DNA of 64,000 nt from Rathayibacter sp. VKM Ac-2760 (lineage in GTDB: Bacteria > Actinomycetota > Actinomycetes > Actinomycetales > Microbacteriaceae): positions 3,906,001-3,970,000 of the forward strand of contig NZ_CP047173.1 of assembly GCF_009834185.1 (NCBI RefSeq). The letters run 5' to 3'. Positions 1 to 8,373 of the stretch are shown here, one piece after another. The notes under the pieces were generated by a model. That model was not told the DNA's origin. It did no database searches and worked only from the letters and a program-made list of their open reading frames with translations. Both the position numbers and the translations under genes were made by a program. How positions within the stretch are numbered: position 1 is the stretch's first letter; each line of letters starts with the position of its first letter.

Positions 1-1370
1 GCCGCGGCAACGGCTGGGCGATGGCGGCGATGGCCGACGTCATCCAGGCGCTCCCCGCCGGCGACGCGCGCGCCGTCCCGTACCAGGCCATGCTGCGGAC
101 GATGGCCGCCCGCGTGATCGGACTGCAGGGCTCCGACGGGCTCTGGCGATCGAGCCTGCTGAACAGCAGCGCCTTCCCCGCGCCCGAGACGAGCGCGACC
201 GCGCTGTTCGCCTACGCGCTCGCCGCGGGCATCTCCTCCGGGACCCTCGACCGGGCGACCTACCTGCCCGCCGTCACCCGGGCGTGGCAGGGATTGACGA
301 CCGTCTCGCTGAAGCCGAGCGGCTTCGTGACCGGCTGTCAGTCGGTCGGCTTCCAGCCCGCCGGGAGCTACTCCGCGGCCGCACCGCGCACGGCCGCGAC
401 GGCCACCTCGGCCGGCACCCTGATCAGCGACTCGCCGCCGTTCTGCGTCGGCGCCTTCCTGCTCGCGGGCAGCGCGATCGCGGCGCTGGGCGGCGGGACG
501 ACACCGACGCCGACTCCGACAGTGACGCCCACGCCCACGCCGACTCCGACAGTGACGCCCACGCCCACGCCGACCGCCACGCCCACCGCGGGAGTCGACA
601 CCGTCAAGCCGAAGGTCGTGCTCCTCACCCCGAAGGCGAACGCGGTCGTGTCCGGCACGATCACGCTGACCGCGACGGCGACCGACGCGTCCGGGATCTA
701 CAGCCTGAGCTTCTACCTCGGCGGCACCGTGCTGGGCCGCGGCGTCCCCGGCCCGAACGACACGTACACGCTGCCCTTCGACTCGACGAAGTACCCCGCC
801 GGCTCGTACCAGATGACCGCGAAGGCGAAGGATCCCGCGCGCAACACCGGAACCAGCCCGACCTACCGCTTCACGATCGACGACACCGGGCCAGTCGTCA
901 CACCCACGCCCACGCCCACTCGCACCCCCACCCCGACGGCGAGCCCGACCGCGACGCCCACGCCGACTCCGACCACCGGCGCCCCCGGCCCCGGCCGCTA
1001 CCAGGAGACCTCTTCCGCCCTCGCCCTCTCCGGCACCTGGACGGCGCTGAAGGCCGCGTCCGACGACGGCGGCGGCTCGACCTACAGCTCGAGCAGCACC
1101 GCGACCGCGACGATGACGTTCACCGGCACCGGCGTGCAGTGGATCAGCCGGCTCTCCCCCTCGGGCGGCATCAACGAGGTCTACGTCGACGGCGTCCGCG
1201 TCGCCCGGATCGACCGCTACAGCAGCACGACCCGCTACCGGCAGACCGTCTGGACCAGCGGAGTGCTGCCCGCCGGCGTGCACACCGTCTCCCTCCGCGC
1301 CACCCCCGACCGCAACCCCGCCGCCCAGGGCCGCACCCTCCTCCTCGACTCCCTCCTCGTGACGGGCTGA
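1..1370 (+). CDS. Secreted GH105/GH88-type glycoside hydrolase, C-terminal part (5' end outside window)
   Basis: The frame enters from the left edge; the first whole codon is at base 3. The first residues, RGNGWAMAAM, match the conserved block late in the (alpha/alpha)6 barrel of unsaturated rhamnogalacturonyl/uronyl hydrolases, and further barrel helices follow (ETSATALFAYALAAG). After about residue 155, counted from the Met at base 21, come a Pro-Thr linker of TPTPT units, an Ig-like domain (about 195-290), a second Pro-Thr linker and a C-terminal beta-rich module of about 120 residues that may bind glycan. The family removes unsaturated uronic acids from oligosaccharides released by polysaccharide lyases. 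Linkers and add-on modules imply export, but the signal peptide is not visible. The hydrolase call is fairly safe; the exact substrate is not known. Confidence 0.75.
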   Translation, partial: RGNGWAMAAMADVIQALPAGDARAVPYQAMLRTMAARVIGLQGSDGLWRSSLLNSSAFPAPETSATALFAYALAAGISSGTLDRATYLPAVTRAWQGLTTVSLKPSGFVTGCQSVGFQPAGSYSAAAPRTAATATSAGTLISDSPPFCVGAFLLAGSAIAALGGGTTPTPTPTVTPTPTPTPTVTPTPTPTATPTAGVDTVKPKVVLLTPKANAVVSGTITLTATATDASGIYSLSFYLGGTVLGRGVPGPNDTYTLPFDSTKYPAGSYQMTAKAKDPARNTGTSPTYRFTIDDTGPVVTPTPTPTRTPTPTASPTATPTPTPTTGAPGPGRYQETSSALALSGTWTALKAASDDGGGSTYSSSSTATATMTFTGTGVQWISRLSPSGGINEVYVDGVRVARIDRYSSTTRYRQTVWTSGVLPAGVHTVSLRATPDRNPAAQGRTLLLDSLLVTG

Positions 1371-1378
1371 CCCCCTCC

Positions 1379-1440
1379 GCGAGATGCCACTTGTGTGCAC
1401 ATTTCGCGGCGTGTCGCGTGCACAAGTGGCATCTCGCGGG
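1379..1440. repeat. Dispersed ~60-bp palindromic repeat, copy 1
   Basis: Arms GCGAGATGCCACTTGTG and CACAAGTGGCATCTCGC pair perfectly around a loop containing GGCGTGTCGCG. It begins 9 bp after the hydrolase stop and 11 bp before the stop of the convergent lipoprotein gene. It could act as a two-way terminator here. Related copies at 33211-33269 and 36683-36743 show that it is a repeat family. Confidence 0.85.
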
Positions 1441-1450
1441 AGGGAGGGGG

Positions 1451-3094
1451 CTACTGGTACGTGACCAGGTCGGGGAGGGGGGCGACCTCGGACATGGTCT
1501 CGGCGGGGGTCAGCATCGGGAGGTCCTCGTCGTAGAAGTTCTTCCAGCCCCAAGCGATGCCCTCGGGGGCGCCCTCGTGCAGGGCGTTCCAGGTGGCCTG
1601 CTTGTCGGGCTGGCCGCCCTGGCCGTCGACGTGGATCAGGAATTCGAGCTCGGGGCGGTCGCGGCGGATGCTCTCGCGGTCCTGCAGCATCGACAGCCGG
1701 AACTGGTGCAGCACGAACATCTTCGGCGGGAGTCCCGCGCTCTGCACCAGGTCGGCGAGCCAGGTCGAGACGCTGTCGACCTCGGCGGCCTCGACCCGGC
1801 CGATCTGCGCGAGCGGCACCTCGTCGGGCGCGAGCCGCCACTCCGGATCGAGCGCCAGGCCCACGTTCGGCAGGCGCAGCAGCTCCTCGTACGCCTGCGC
1901 CTGGCTGAGGAAGTCGGAGCGGCCGGGCTGCAGATCGAGCACCACGTACATGCCCGCCGCCGCGGCCGCGTCGATGTAGGGGCGGATGCCCGCGGCGTCG
2001 AGCTCGTTGGAGTAGTCGCCGTCGCCGCCGGCACTGCCTGCCGCGACGGTCGTGATGATCTCGAGGCTCGGCACCACCTGCAGGTCGGTGAGCGAGCGGT
2101 ACGGCTCGGCGACCGCCTCCGCCCGCGCGATGGTCGCGTCGAGGCCCTGCTCGCCGAGCACGCCGAGCACCGGAGCGCCGGGGGTGCCGTAGATCGCGAC
2201 GAAGAGGTGGCCGCCGAAGAGACGCTGCCCGCCGCCGGGCAGCTGCCAGCCGCTCGCGGCGGCGCGCACCGACCAGTCCGGCAGCGACTGCGCGGCGAGC
2301 ACGGGGCCGAGCAGCAGTGTGCAGGCGGCACTCGCGTCGGCGATCGCGGTGACGGCCGGCCCCGAGGCGAGCAGGTCGGTCACGCCGTCGGCGACGAGGG
2401 TCACCGGGACGCCGGCCGCGCGCGCGTTCGCCATGGCCGAGGCGTCGGCGGCCTGGGCCAGGGCGGTCACTCCGGTCAGCGGCTCGGCGCGCGCGGGCAG
2501 AGCGCCGAACGGCGGGTCGGCGGGAGCGCCGGGAGCGAGGGCGATGAGGCCCGCGACGTCGAGCGCGCCGACGCTCACGCCGGTCGCCTCCTCGATCGCG
2601 GCGGCATCGACGGCGGCGGACACGGACTCGACGCCCGCGTGCTCGGCAACGGCGCCGACGGCGAGGATCCGGGAGGCGCCGAGGCGGGCGAGCTCCGCGT
2701 CGATCGGCGAAGCGGACGGCGAAGCGGACGGCGACGGCGAGGCCGTCGCGGGCGATGCCGCGCCCTCGACCAGCAGCGGCACGCCCCAGGCGATGCTCAC
2801 CTGTGCGGCCAGCAGCACCGACGCGGGCACGTCCTCCACCACGACGACGAGCGGCGCCGCGGTGAACAGCAGCGCGCTCGCGCTCACGGCGTCGGCGGCG
2901 AGCGCCACCGGACCGGCGGGCGCAGCGGTCTGCGTGCGCGGCGCCTCCTGCGGCTCCGAGTCCGAGGGACCGGCGGAGTCGAAGGTGCAGGCGCTCAGGA
3001 GCGGCAGCACGGCGAGGCCGCCGAGGACGACGCCGCGGCGCGAGAGGCCGTGACGGGGCGGACGGGCAGGGAGTGCGGGGGTGACGGGGGGCAT
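1451..3094 (-). CDS. Predicted lipoprotein, CWB2-like N-terminal region and barrel-like C-terminal half
   Basis: This is a 547-residue exported protein. LSRRGVVLGGLAVLPLLSAC near the start combines a twin-arginine-like pair with a lipobox (LSAC), so it is probably tethered to the outer face of the membrane. Residues about 60-330 resemble degenerate CWB2 units (ARLGASRILAVGAVAEHAG). The C-terminal half contains AGMYVVLDLQPG, LALDPEWRL and FLIHVDGQGG, which look like strands of a TIM-barrel-like fold. No catalytic residues can be assigned. A strong ribosome site (GGAGAGG) lies 7 bases before the ATG. I know of no characterised homologue, so the biochemical role is open. Confidence 0.75.
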   Translation of the reverse strand: MPPVTPALPARPPRHGLSRRGVVLGGLAVLPLLSACTFDSAGPSDSEPQEAPRTQTAAPAGPVALAADAVSASALLFTAAPLVVVVEDVPASVLLAAQVSIAWGVPLLVEGAASPATASPSPSASPSASPIDAELARLGASRILAVGAVAEHAGVESVSAAVDAAAIEEATGVSVGALDVAGLIALAPGAPADPPFGALPARAEPLTGVTALAQAADASAMANARAAGVPVTLVADGVTDLLASGPAVTAIADASAACTLLLGPVLAAQSLPDWSVRAAASGWQLPGGGQRLFGGHLFVAIYGTPGAPVLGVLGEQGLDATIARAEAVAEPYRSLTDLQVVPSLEIITTVAAGSAGGDGDYSNELDAAGIRPYIDAAAAAGMYVVLDLQPGRSDFLSQAQAYEELLRLPNVGLALDPEWRLAPDEVPLAQIGRVEAAEVDSVSTWLADLVQSAGLPPKMFVLHQFRLSMLQDRESIRRDRPELEFLIHVDGQGGQPDKQATWNALHEGAPEGIAWGWKNFYDEDLPMLTPAETMSEVAPLPDLVTYQ

Positions 3095-3192
3095 GCGCGG
3101 ACCTCTCCTCTCGGAGCCGGCGGGCTCACTGGTGCGCGGTTGGTCGCAGTCCAGTGTCGCAGGCGATCAGCGCCGCCCCCTCGGCGGCCCGG

Positions 3193-3834
3193 TCAGACGG
3201 TGCGCGGCGCCTTCGCGAGGTTGGCTTCGAGCTCCTCGCGGTTCTGGCGCACGACGTAGGCGGGGCGGTCGCGCTCGACGCGCCACGACTCGCTCAGCGG
3301 GGTGATCACGACGGTGTCGAAGCCGAGGCGGTCGTAGAGGTCGGTGACGAAGTGCACGGCCTCCGGGTAGTCGCTCGACGTCGCGAGGGCGCGGCGGTCC
3401 TCGGTGCCGGCGGGCGTGCCCGTCGTCGTGATGTCGGCGGCCATGATGTGGTTGAACGCCTTGACGACCTTCGACTCCGGGAGGTGCTCCTGCAGCATCT
3501 CGCTGACCGTCGTCTCGCCCTTGTCGAGCGCCTCGATGCGGCCGTCCCGCTCGAAGTAGTAGTTGTTCGTGTCGAGGACGATCTTGCCGGCGAGCGGCGC
3601 GACCGGCACCTGCTCGAGGTTCTTCAGCGGCACGGTCACGACCGCGATCTCCGCGGCCTCGGCCGCCTCCTGCGCCGTGGCGGCCCGCGCCTTCGGGCCG
3701 AGCTCCGCGATGAGGTCGGCGAGGGTCTCGGGACCGCGCGAGTTGGCGATCACGACCTCGTCGCCCTGGGCGAGGACCGCGCGCGCGACCTGGCTGCCGA
3801 TGTTGCCTGCTCCGATGATTCCGTAAGTGGTCAT
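3193..3834 (-). CDS. NADPH-dependent F420-reductase-like oxidoreductase (COG2085)
   Basis: 213 residues, starting at MTTYGIIGAGN. GIIGAGNIGSQVA is the GxGxxG dinucleotide-binding loop, IANSRGPET is the acceptor-side loop typical of COG2085 proteins, and VVTVPLKNLEQV and KIVLDTNNYY follow in the expected order. Members reduce F420 with NADPH or act as small NAD(P)-dependent dehydrogenases; the substrate here cannot be told. The longer frame up to 3903 adds residues without homology, so the start just before the nucleotide-binding strand is preferred. It lies 98 bp upstream of the lipoprotein gene on the same strand and is divergent from the esterase at 3966. Confidence 0.8.
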   Translation of the reverse strand: MTTYGIIGAGNIGSQVARAVLAQGDEVVIANSRGPETLADLIAELGPKARAATAQEAAEAAEIAVVTVPLKNLEQVPVAPLAGKIVLDTNNYYFERDGRIEALDKGETTVSEMLQEHLPESKVVKAFNHIMAADITTTGTPAGTEDRRALATSSDYPEAVHFVTDLYDRLGFDTVVITPLSESWRVERDRPAYVVRQNREELEANLAKAPRTV

Positions 3835-3924
3835 GGGGAAGGGAACGCCCGCGGAGGGGAGGAATTCCGTCCTGGGGCGCACTCCCACGCCGCGTCCAGG
3901 CACCGCGGACGCGCGTCGCCGCGA

Positions 3925-3930
3925 TAGGTT
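3925..3930 (+). promoter_or_regulatory. Probable -10 element (TAGGTT) for the CE7 esterase gene
   Basis: TAGGTT lies 35 bases before the esterase ATG. It resembles the TAGGGT/TAGGCT elements found before other genes in this window. No convincing -35 is visible. Confidence 0.4.
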
Positions 3931-3965
3931 CGAGCGTCCGCTGACGAACGACCCCGGAGACCGCG

Positions 3966-4949
3966 ATGCCGCAGTTCGACCTCCCGCTCGAGCTCCTCGA
4001 GCAGTACCAGCCCGACCTGCCGGAGCCCGCGGGCTTCGCGGACTTCTGGCGCGAGACCATCACCGAGGCCCGCGGCCTCGCGGTCGAGCCCGTCTTCGAG
4101 CCCGTCGACGCCGGCTTCCCGCTCCTGGAGACGTTCGACGTCACCTTCTCCGGCTTCGGCGGCCACCCGATCCGCGGCTGGCTGATCCTCCCCCGCGGCG
4201 TCGAGGGGCCCCTCCCCGCGCTGGTCACCTACATCGGCTACGGCGGCGGCCGCGGCCTGGTCGACGAGTGGACCGCGATGAGCGCCGCCGGCTACGCGCA
4301 CTTCGTGATGGACACCCGCGGCCAGGGCTCCGGCCACCGCGGCGGCGTCACCCCCGACCCCGTCGGCAGCGGCCCGCACGTCAGCGGCTTCATGACCCAG
4401 GGCATCGAGTCGCCCGCCGACCACTTCTACCGCCGCGTCTTCACCGACGCGGTTCTCGCGCTCGACGTGCTGCGGGCGCACCCCGCCGTCGATCCCTCGC
4501 GCGTCGCGATCTCGGGCGGCAGCCAGGGCGGCGGCATCTGCCTCGCCGTCGCGGGCATCCTGGGCCTGCTCGGCGAGTCGGAGTCGGCGCGCGCCGCGAT
4601 CATCGACGTGCCGTTCCTCAGCCACATCGGGCACGCCGTGCGGATCGTCGAGTCGATGCCCTACGGCGAGGTCGTGCGCTACCTGCGCACGCACCGCGGC
4701 TCGGAGGCGTTCGTCTTCGACACGCTCTCCTACTTCGACGGCACCTCGTTCGCGCCGCACGCCGAGGTCCCGGCGATGTTCTCCGTCGCCCTGCTCGACG
4801 AGATCTGCCCGCCGTCCACGGTCTACGCCTCCTACAACCGCTACGCGGGCTCGCGCGAGATCCGCGTCTACCCCTTCAACGGCCACGAGGGCGGCGAGGT
4901 GTTCCAGCTCCGCGAGCACGTGCGCTTCCTGCACCGCGAGCTCGCGTAG
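3966..4949 (+). CDS. CE7-family acetylxylan esterase / cephalosporin-C deacetylase
   Basis: 327 residues, the usual length for the AXE1 family. The catalytic triad is visible: Ser186 in AISGGSQGGG, Asp278 in ALLDEICPP and His307 in PFNGHEGGE. The DTRGQGSG block at about residue 117 is a family hallmark. These esterases are cytoplasmic hexameric alpha/beta hydrolases that remove acetyl groups from xylo-oligosaccharides and other small acetylated compounds. There is no signal peptide, as expected. CGGAGA precedes the ATG. It fits the plant-glycan theme of the window, though no transporter lies next to it. Confidence 0.93.
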   Translation: MPQFDLPLELLEQYQPDLPEPAGFADFWRETITEARGLAVEPVFEPVDAGFPLLETFDVTFSGFGGHPIRGWLILPRGVEGPLPALVTYIGYGGGRGLVDEWTAMSAAGYAHFVMDTRGQGSGHRGGVTPDPVGSGPHVSGFMTQGIESPADHFYRRVFTDAVLALDVLRAHPAVDPSRVAISGGSQGGGICLAVAGILGLLGESESARAAIIDVPFLSHIGHAVRIVESMPYGEVVRYLRTHRGSEAFVFDTLSYFDGTSFAPHAEVPAMFSVALLDEICPPSTVYASYNRYAGSREIRVYPFNGHEGGEVFQLREHVRFLHRELA

Positions 4950-4975
4950 GCGCAGCCCGGCCCTACCGACGCCGC

Positions 4976-6181
4976 TCAGGCCGTCCGCGCCTCGAGCATC
5001 GCCGAGCCGATGCGGTCCTCCAGGTCGGCCAGCTCGTCGAGGACGTCGACCGCGACCCAGGCCTGGTCCCGCTTGCGGTCGGTCAGCGCCGTCAGCACGC
5101 CGGCGGCGACGAGCTGCCCGATCGCCGCACCGACGCTCGAGGGCGCCCGTCCTGTCAGCTCGATCGCGCGGGCGGTCGTGACGATCGGGTGGTCGAGCAG
5201 CCCGTCGAGGAGGAGCGCCGCCGCGCTTCCCGCGCGCGGCCGGACAGCCGCCCGCCAGGTCGACGGCAGCGCCTCGAGGACGGCGGCCGTCCGGGCCGAC
5301 TCGGGAGCCGCGATCGCGCAGGCCCGCGCGAGCTCGTCGACGAAGGGCGCGATCTCCCCGTCCCGGCAGCGATTCACCAGGTCGAAGTAGCGCGTGCGAT
5401 CCGCCACGAGTGCGGACGCCACCGGGATCACCGTGGTCGTGGTGAGTCCCCGGCGGCGGAGGATCGCGTTGATCAGCGCGCGGCCGATGCGCCCGTTGCC
5501 GTCGGTGAAGGGGTGGATCGACTCGAACTGCGCATGCGCGATCGCGGCCTGCACGATCGGGTCGAGGTCGCTGCGGTTCGAGAACGCGATCAGGTCGGCC
5601 ATGAGCTCCGGCACGATCTCCGGCGGCGGCGGGACGTGCACGGCATCGCGCGGGGAGTGATCGCTGCCGCCGATCCAGTTCTGCATCGGCCGGTAGGCGC
5701 CGGCGTACCGCGCGTCGACCGGGTCGTCGGCCATCAGGACCCGGTGGGCCGCGAGGATCGCGGCCTCGTCGATCAGGCCGGTCCGGCCGGCGGCGTCGAC
5801 CATGCTCGTCATCGCCTCGGCCGCGGCCACCATCGACGTCGCGCTGGAGTTCGCCCGGATGCCGACGGTGGCGCGGGCGTAGTCCTCGAGGCTCGCGTCC
5901 TCGTCTTCGATCTTCGAGGAGGAGACCGCCTCCGTCCGGAGCAGGAGCCGGCCGAGGGAGCCGAGCCGGTTCCCGTACTCCGCGTCCAGGGCGATGACCG
6001 CGTGTCTCGCGTCGTCGAGCGCCGGGCGGGAGACCGGTGGAGGCTCCCACGACGACTCCGCGATCAGCGGCGGCAGTGCGACGACGACCTCGCTGAGCAT
6101 CCGGTCCGCGCGCGTGCCGGCTCGGACGGTCTGTCGCCAAGGGCGCGTCTCGTACTCGTGCACCGGCCACTCGGACGTCAT
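4976..6181 (-). CDS. Fic-domain protein (class II-like, with C-terminal winged helix)
   Basis: 401 residues. The Fic motif HPFTDGNGRIGR is intact (about 223-234), including the catalytic His and the acidic and phosphate-binding residues, so AMP-transfer to a protein target is expected. An N-terminal inhibitory helix of the (S/T)xxxE type is present as SSKIED (88-93). The C-terminal part (LLDHPIVTTARAIELTGRAPSSVGAAI) reads as a winged helix-turn-helix, usual for this architecture. MTSEWPV was chosen as the start because GAGGGGAGCGGG precedes it and longer versions run into the upstream inverted repeats. Two tandem inverted repeats flank its probable -10, suggesting autoregulation. The target is unknown. 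Confidence 0.92.
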   Translation of the reverse strand: MTSEWPVHEYETRPWRQTVRAGTRADRMLSEVVVALPPLIAESSWEPPPVSRPALDDARHAVIALDAEYGNRLGSLGRLLLRTEAVSSSKIEDEDASLEDYARATVGIRANSSATSMVAAAEAMTSMVDAAGRTGLIDEAAILAAHRVLMADDPVDARYAGAYRPMQNWIGGSDHSPRDAVHVPPPPEIVPELMADLIAFSNRSDLDPIVQAAIAHAQFESIHPFTDGNGRIGRALINAILRRRGLTTTTVIPVASALVADRTRYFDLVNRCRDGEIAPFVDELARACAIAAPESARTAAVLEALPSTWRAAVRPRAGSAAALLLDGLLDHPIVTTARAIELTGRAPSSVGAAIGQLVAAGVLTALTDRKRDQAWVAVDVLDELADLEDRIGSAMLEARTA

Positions 6182-6194
6182 CCCGCTCCCCTCA

Positions 6195-6268
6195 CAACCC
6201 GAATCGACGAACGCGCTAATTCGGGTTGATGCTACAACCCGAATCAGTGGACGCGCTGATTCGCGTTG
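6195..6268 (-). promoter_or_regulatory. Twin tandem inverted repeats flanking the fic promoter
   Basis: Two 34-bp units repeat with a 40-bp period (6195-6228 and 6235-6268). Each has 10-bp arms of the form CAACCCGAAT / ATTCGGGTTG around a 14-base centre sharing ACGCGCT. The 6-bp gap between them reads TAGCAT on the minus strand, a good -10 for fic. This is the layout expected for an autorepressing DNA-binding protein; the Fic winged helix is the obvious candidate (inference). Confidence 0.7.
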
Positions 6269-6356
6269 TGCGCCCGCAGGCCGACGGGCGTCGGTTTGTG
6301 ACGCCGTGCGTCGGGGGCGGAGGGCGCTCCCGGGTGCGCTCGGCACTATCGAGTCC

Positions 6357-7733
6357 ATGACTCGCCAGATCCGCTTCAACGCCTTCGACATGAACTGCGT
6401 CGCCCACCAGTCCTCGGGCATGTGGCGCCACCCCCAGGACCAGTCCTGGCGGTACAAGGACCTCTCCTACTGGACCGACCTCGCGAAGCTGCTCGAGCGC
6501 GGCACCTTCGACGGCATCTTCATCGCGGACGTGCTCGGCACCTACGACGTGTACGGGGGCTCCAACGAGGCCGCCATCCGGCACGGCGCGCAGGTCCCGG
6601 TCAACGACCCGATCCTCCTCGTCTCGGCGATGGCCGCCGCGACCGAGAACCTCGGCTTCGGCATCACCGCCGGCACCGCCTACGAGCACCCGTACCCCTT
6701 CGCGCGCCGGATGTCGACGCTCGACCACCTGACCAAGGGCCGCGTCGGCTGGAACGTCGTCACCGGCTACCTGCCCAGCGCCGCGCGCAACATGGGCCAC
6801 GAGGACCAGCTCGAGCACGACGACCGCTACGACGTCGCCGACGAGTACCTCGAGGTGCTCTACAAGCTGTGGGAGGGGTCGTGGGAGGACGACGCCGTGA
6901 TCCGCGACCGCGAGTCCGGCGTCTTCACCGACCCGGCGAAGGTGCACGAGATCGGGCACAGCGGCAAGAACTTCACCGTCCCCGGCATCCACCTCTCCGA
7001 GCCGTCGGTGCAGCGCACGCCCGTCATCTACCAGGCCGGAGCGTCGCCGCGCGGCATCCGCTTCGCGGCGGGCAACGCGGAGGCGATCTTCGTCGCGTCC
7101 TCGACCAAGGCGGGTCTGAAGGCGACCGTCTCGCGGATCCGCGACGCCCTCGAGGCGGCCGGCCGCGACCGCCACTCCGCCAAGATCTACACGCTGCTGA
7201 CGATCATCACCGACGAGACCAGCGAGAAGGCGCACGCGAAGCACCGCGACTACCTCTCCTACGCGAGCGAGGAGGGCGCGCTGGTCTTCATGTCCGGCTG
7301 GATGGGCATCGACCTGTCGCAGTACGACCTCGACGAGCCGATCGGCAACGTGAAGAGCAACGCGATCCAGTCGACCGTCGCCAACTTCCAGGAGGCGAAC
7401 GAGGACGGCAGCGAGTGGAAGGTCCGCGACATCGCGAAGCTCGGCGCGATCGGCGGCCTCGGCCCGTTCGTCGTCGGCTCGCCTTCCGAGGTGGCGGACC
7501 ACCTGCAGGAGTGGGTCGAGGACACCGACGTCGACGGCTTCAATCTCGCCTACGCGATCACGCCCGGGACGTTCGAGGACGTCGTCGAGTTCATCGTGCC
7601 GGAGCTGCGCCGCCGCGGCGCCTACCCGGAGGAGTACGTCGAGGGGAGCCTGCGCCAGAAGCTGCACGGCCGCGGCGACCGGCTGCCCGAGGAGCACCTC
7701 GGCGCGGGGTTCCGCTACCGCACGGAGGGCTGA
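6357..7733 (+). CDS. NtaA/SnaA/DszA-family FMN-dependent monooxygenase
   Basis: 458 residues, the normal length for this flavin-dependent two-component monooxygenase family. RQIRFNAFDMNCVAHQSSG at the start, FIADVLGTYDVYGGS, GRVGWNVVTGYLPSAARNMG (about 135-155) and TPVIYQAGASPRG are family blocks. Members use FMNH2 supplied by a separate reductase to oxidise small substrates such as aminopolycarboxylates, sulfones or thiophenes; no reductase gene lies nearby, so the substrate cannot be inferred. A -10-like CACTAT ends 7 bases before the ATG and no ribosome site is present, so the mRNA may be leaderless. Confidence 0.9.
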   Translation: MTRQIRFNAFDMNCVAHQSSGMWRHPQDQSWRYKDLSYWTDLAKLLERGTFDGIFIADVLGTYDVYGGSNEAAIRHGAQVPVNDPILLVSAMAAATENLGFGITAGTAYEHPYPFARRMSTLDHLTKGRVGWNVVTGYLPSAARNMGHEDQLEHDDRYDVADEYLEVLYKLWEGSWEDDAVIRDRESGVFTDPAKVHEIGHSGKNFTVPGIHLSEPSVQRTPVIYQAGASPRGIRFAAGNAEAIFVASSTKAGLKATVSRIRDALEAAGRDRHSAKIYTLLTIITDETSEKAHAKHRDYLSYASEEGALVFMSGWMGIDLSQYDLDEPIGNVKSNAIQSTVANFQEANEDGSEWKVRDIAKLGAIGGLGPFVVGSPSEVADHLQEWVEDTDVDGFNLAYAITPGTFEDVVEFIVPELRRRGAYPEEYVEGSLRQKLHGRGDRLPEEHLGAGFRYRTEG

Positions 7734-7736
7734 CGC

Positions 7737-7773
7737 AGAAGCACCCCGCCGCAGTGCGCGACGGGGTGCTTCT
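7737..7773. terminator. Two-way hairpin terminator
   Basis: AGAAGCACCCCG and CGGGGTGCTTCT form a perfect 12-bp stem 4 bp after the monooxygenase stop, between convergent genes. The 3' arm starts a run of three 12-bp direct repeats (GTGCTTCTCGGT) reaching about 7804, an unexplained local expansion. Confidence 0.85.
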
Positions 7774-7813
7774 CGGTGTGCTTCTCGGTGTGCTTCTCGG
7801 TGTGCGGGGAGCG

Positions 7814-8254
7814 TCAGCTCTCGAAGGTGGCGTCGAGGGTGATCTCGACTCCGGTGAGCGCCTTGCTGACGGGGCAGGTGTTCTTCGCGTCCTCGGCGGC
7901 CTTGAGGAACGCGGCCTCGTCGATGCCGGAGACCTCGCCGCTGACGACGAGGGCGATCTTGGTGAGCTTGAAGCCGCCGGCCGAGTCCGGGCCGAGCGAG
8001 ACGTCGGCGCGGACGTCGAGCGCCTCCACGGTGCCGCCGGCCTGGCCGAGGACGGCCGAGAACTGCATGGCGTAGCAGGCGGAGTGCGCGGCGCCGAGGA
8101 GCTCCTCGGGGCTGGTCGAGCCGTTGGCGTCGTCAGCGGCGCGCTTGGGGAACGAGACGTCGTAGGTGCCGAGCTTCGAGCTGGAGAGCTCGACCTGGCC
8201 CTCGCCGGTCTCGAGCGAGCCGTTCCAGGCGGTGCGTGCAGAACGAGTGGGCAT
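7814..8254 (-). CDS. OsmC-family peroxiredoxin
   Basis: 146 residues. The two redox cysteines are Cys60 (HSACYAMQ) and Cys127 (NTCPVSKAL), spaced as in OsmC/Ohr proteins, which reduce organic hydroperoxides in the cytoplasm. The N-terminal WNGSLETGEGQVELSSSKLG pattern fits the OsmC rather than the Ohr branch. AAGGAGGA lies 5 bases before the ATG. The promoter region at 8312-8340 holds a palindrome between -35 and -10, so repression by a dedicated regulator is likely, although no such regulator is encoded next to it. Confidence 0.93.
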   Translation of the reverse strand: MPTRSARTAWNGSLETGEGQVELSSSKLGTYDVSFPKRAADDANGSTSPEELLGAAHSACYAMQFSAVLGQAGGTVEALDVRADVSLGPDSAGGFKLTKIALVVSGEVSGIDEAAFLKAAEDAKNTCPVSKALTGVEITLDATFES

Positions 8255-8311
8255 GGTTCCTCCTTCGGGGCGGGGAGCACCTGCCGTACCGGTGCTGTCC
8301 CTGGGGTTCCG

Positions 8312-8340
8312 AGCCTAGGGGAACGATCGTTCTCCTGCAA
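8312..8340 (-). promoter_or_regulatory. Promoter with embedded operator for the osmC gene
   Basis: On the minus strand TTGCAG (8335-8340) and TAGGCT (8312-8317) are separated by exactly 17 bp. The spacer contains the perfect palindrome GAACGATCGTTC (8321-8332). A repressor bound there would block polymerase directly; the palindrome style suits a TetR- or MarR-type dimer (inference). Confidence 0.6.
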
Positions 8341-8373
8341 TGCACCGGCGCGTCACGTCGCCTGCGAAGGCGC

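Noticed and set aside
284..3259. Plus-strand frame of 991 codons overlapping the first two genes
   Set aside because: Extremely Arg/His/Asp-rich, crosses the palindrome and the antisense of the lipoprotein gene, and has no domain.
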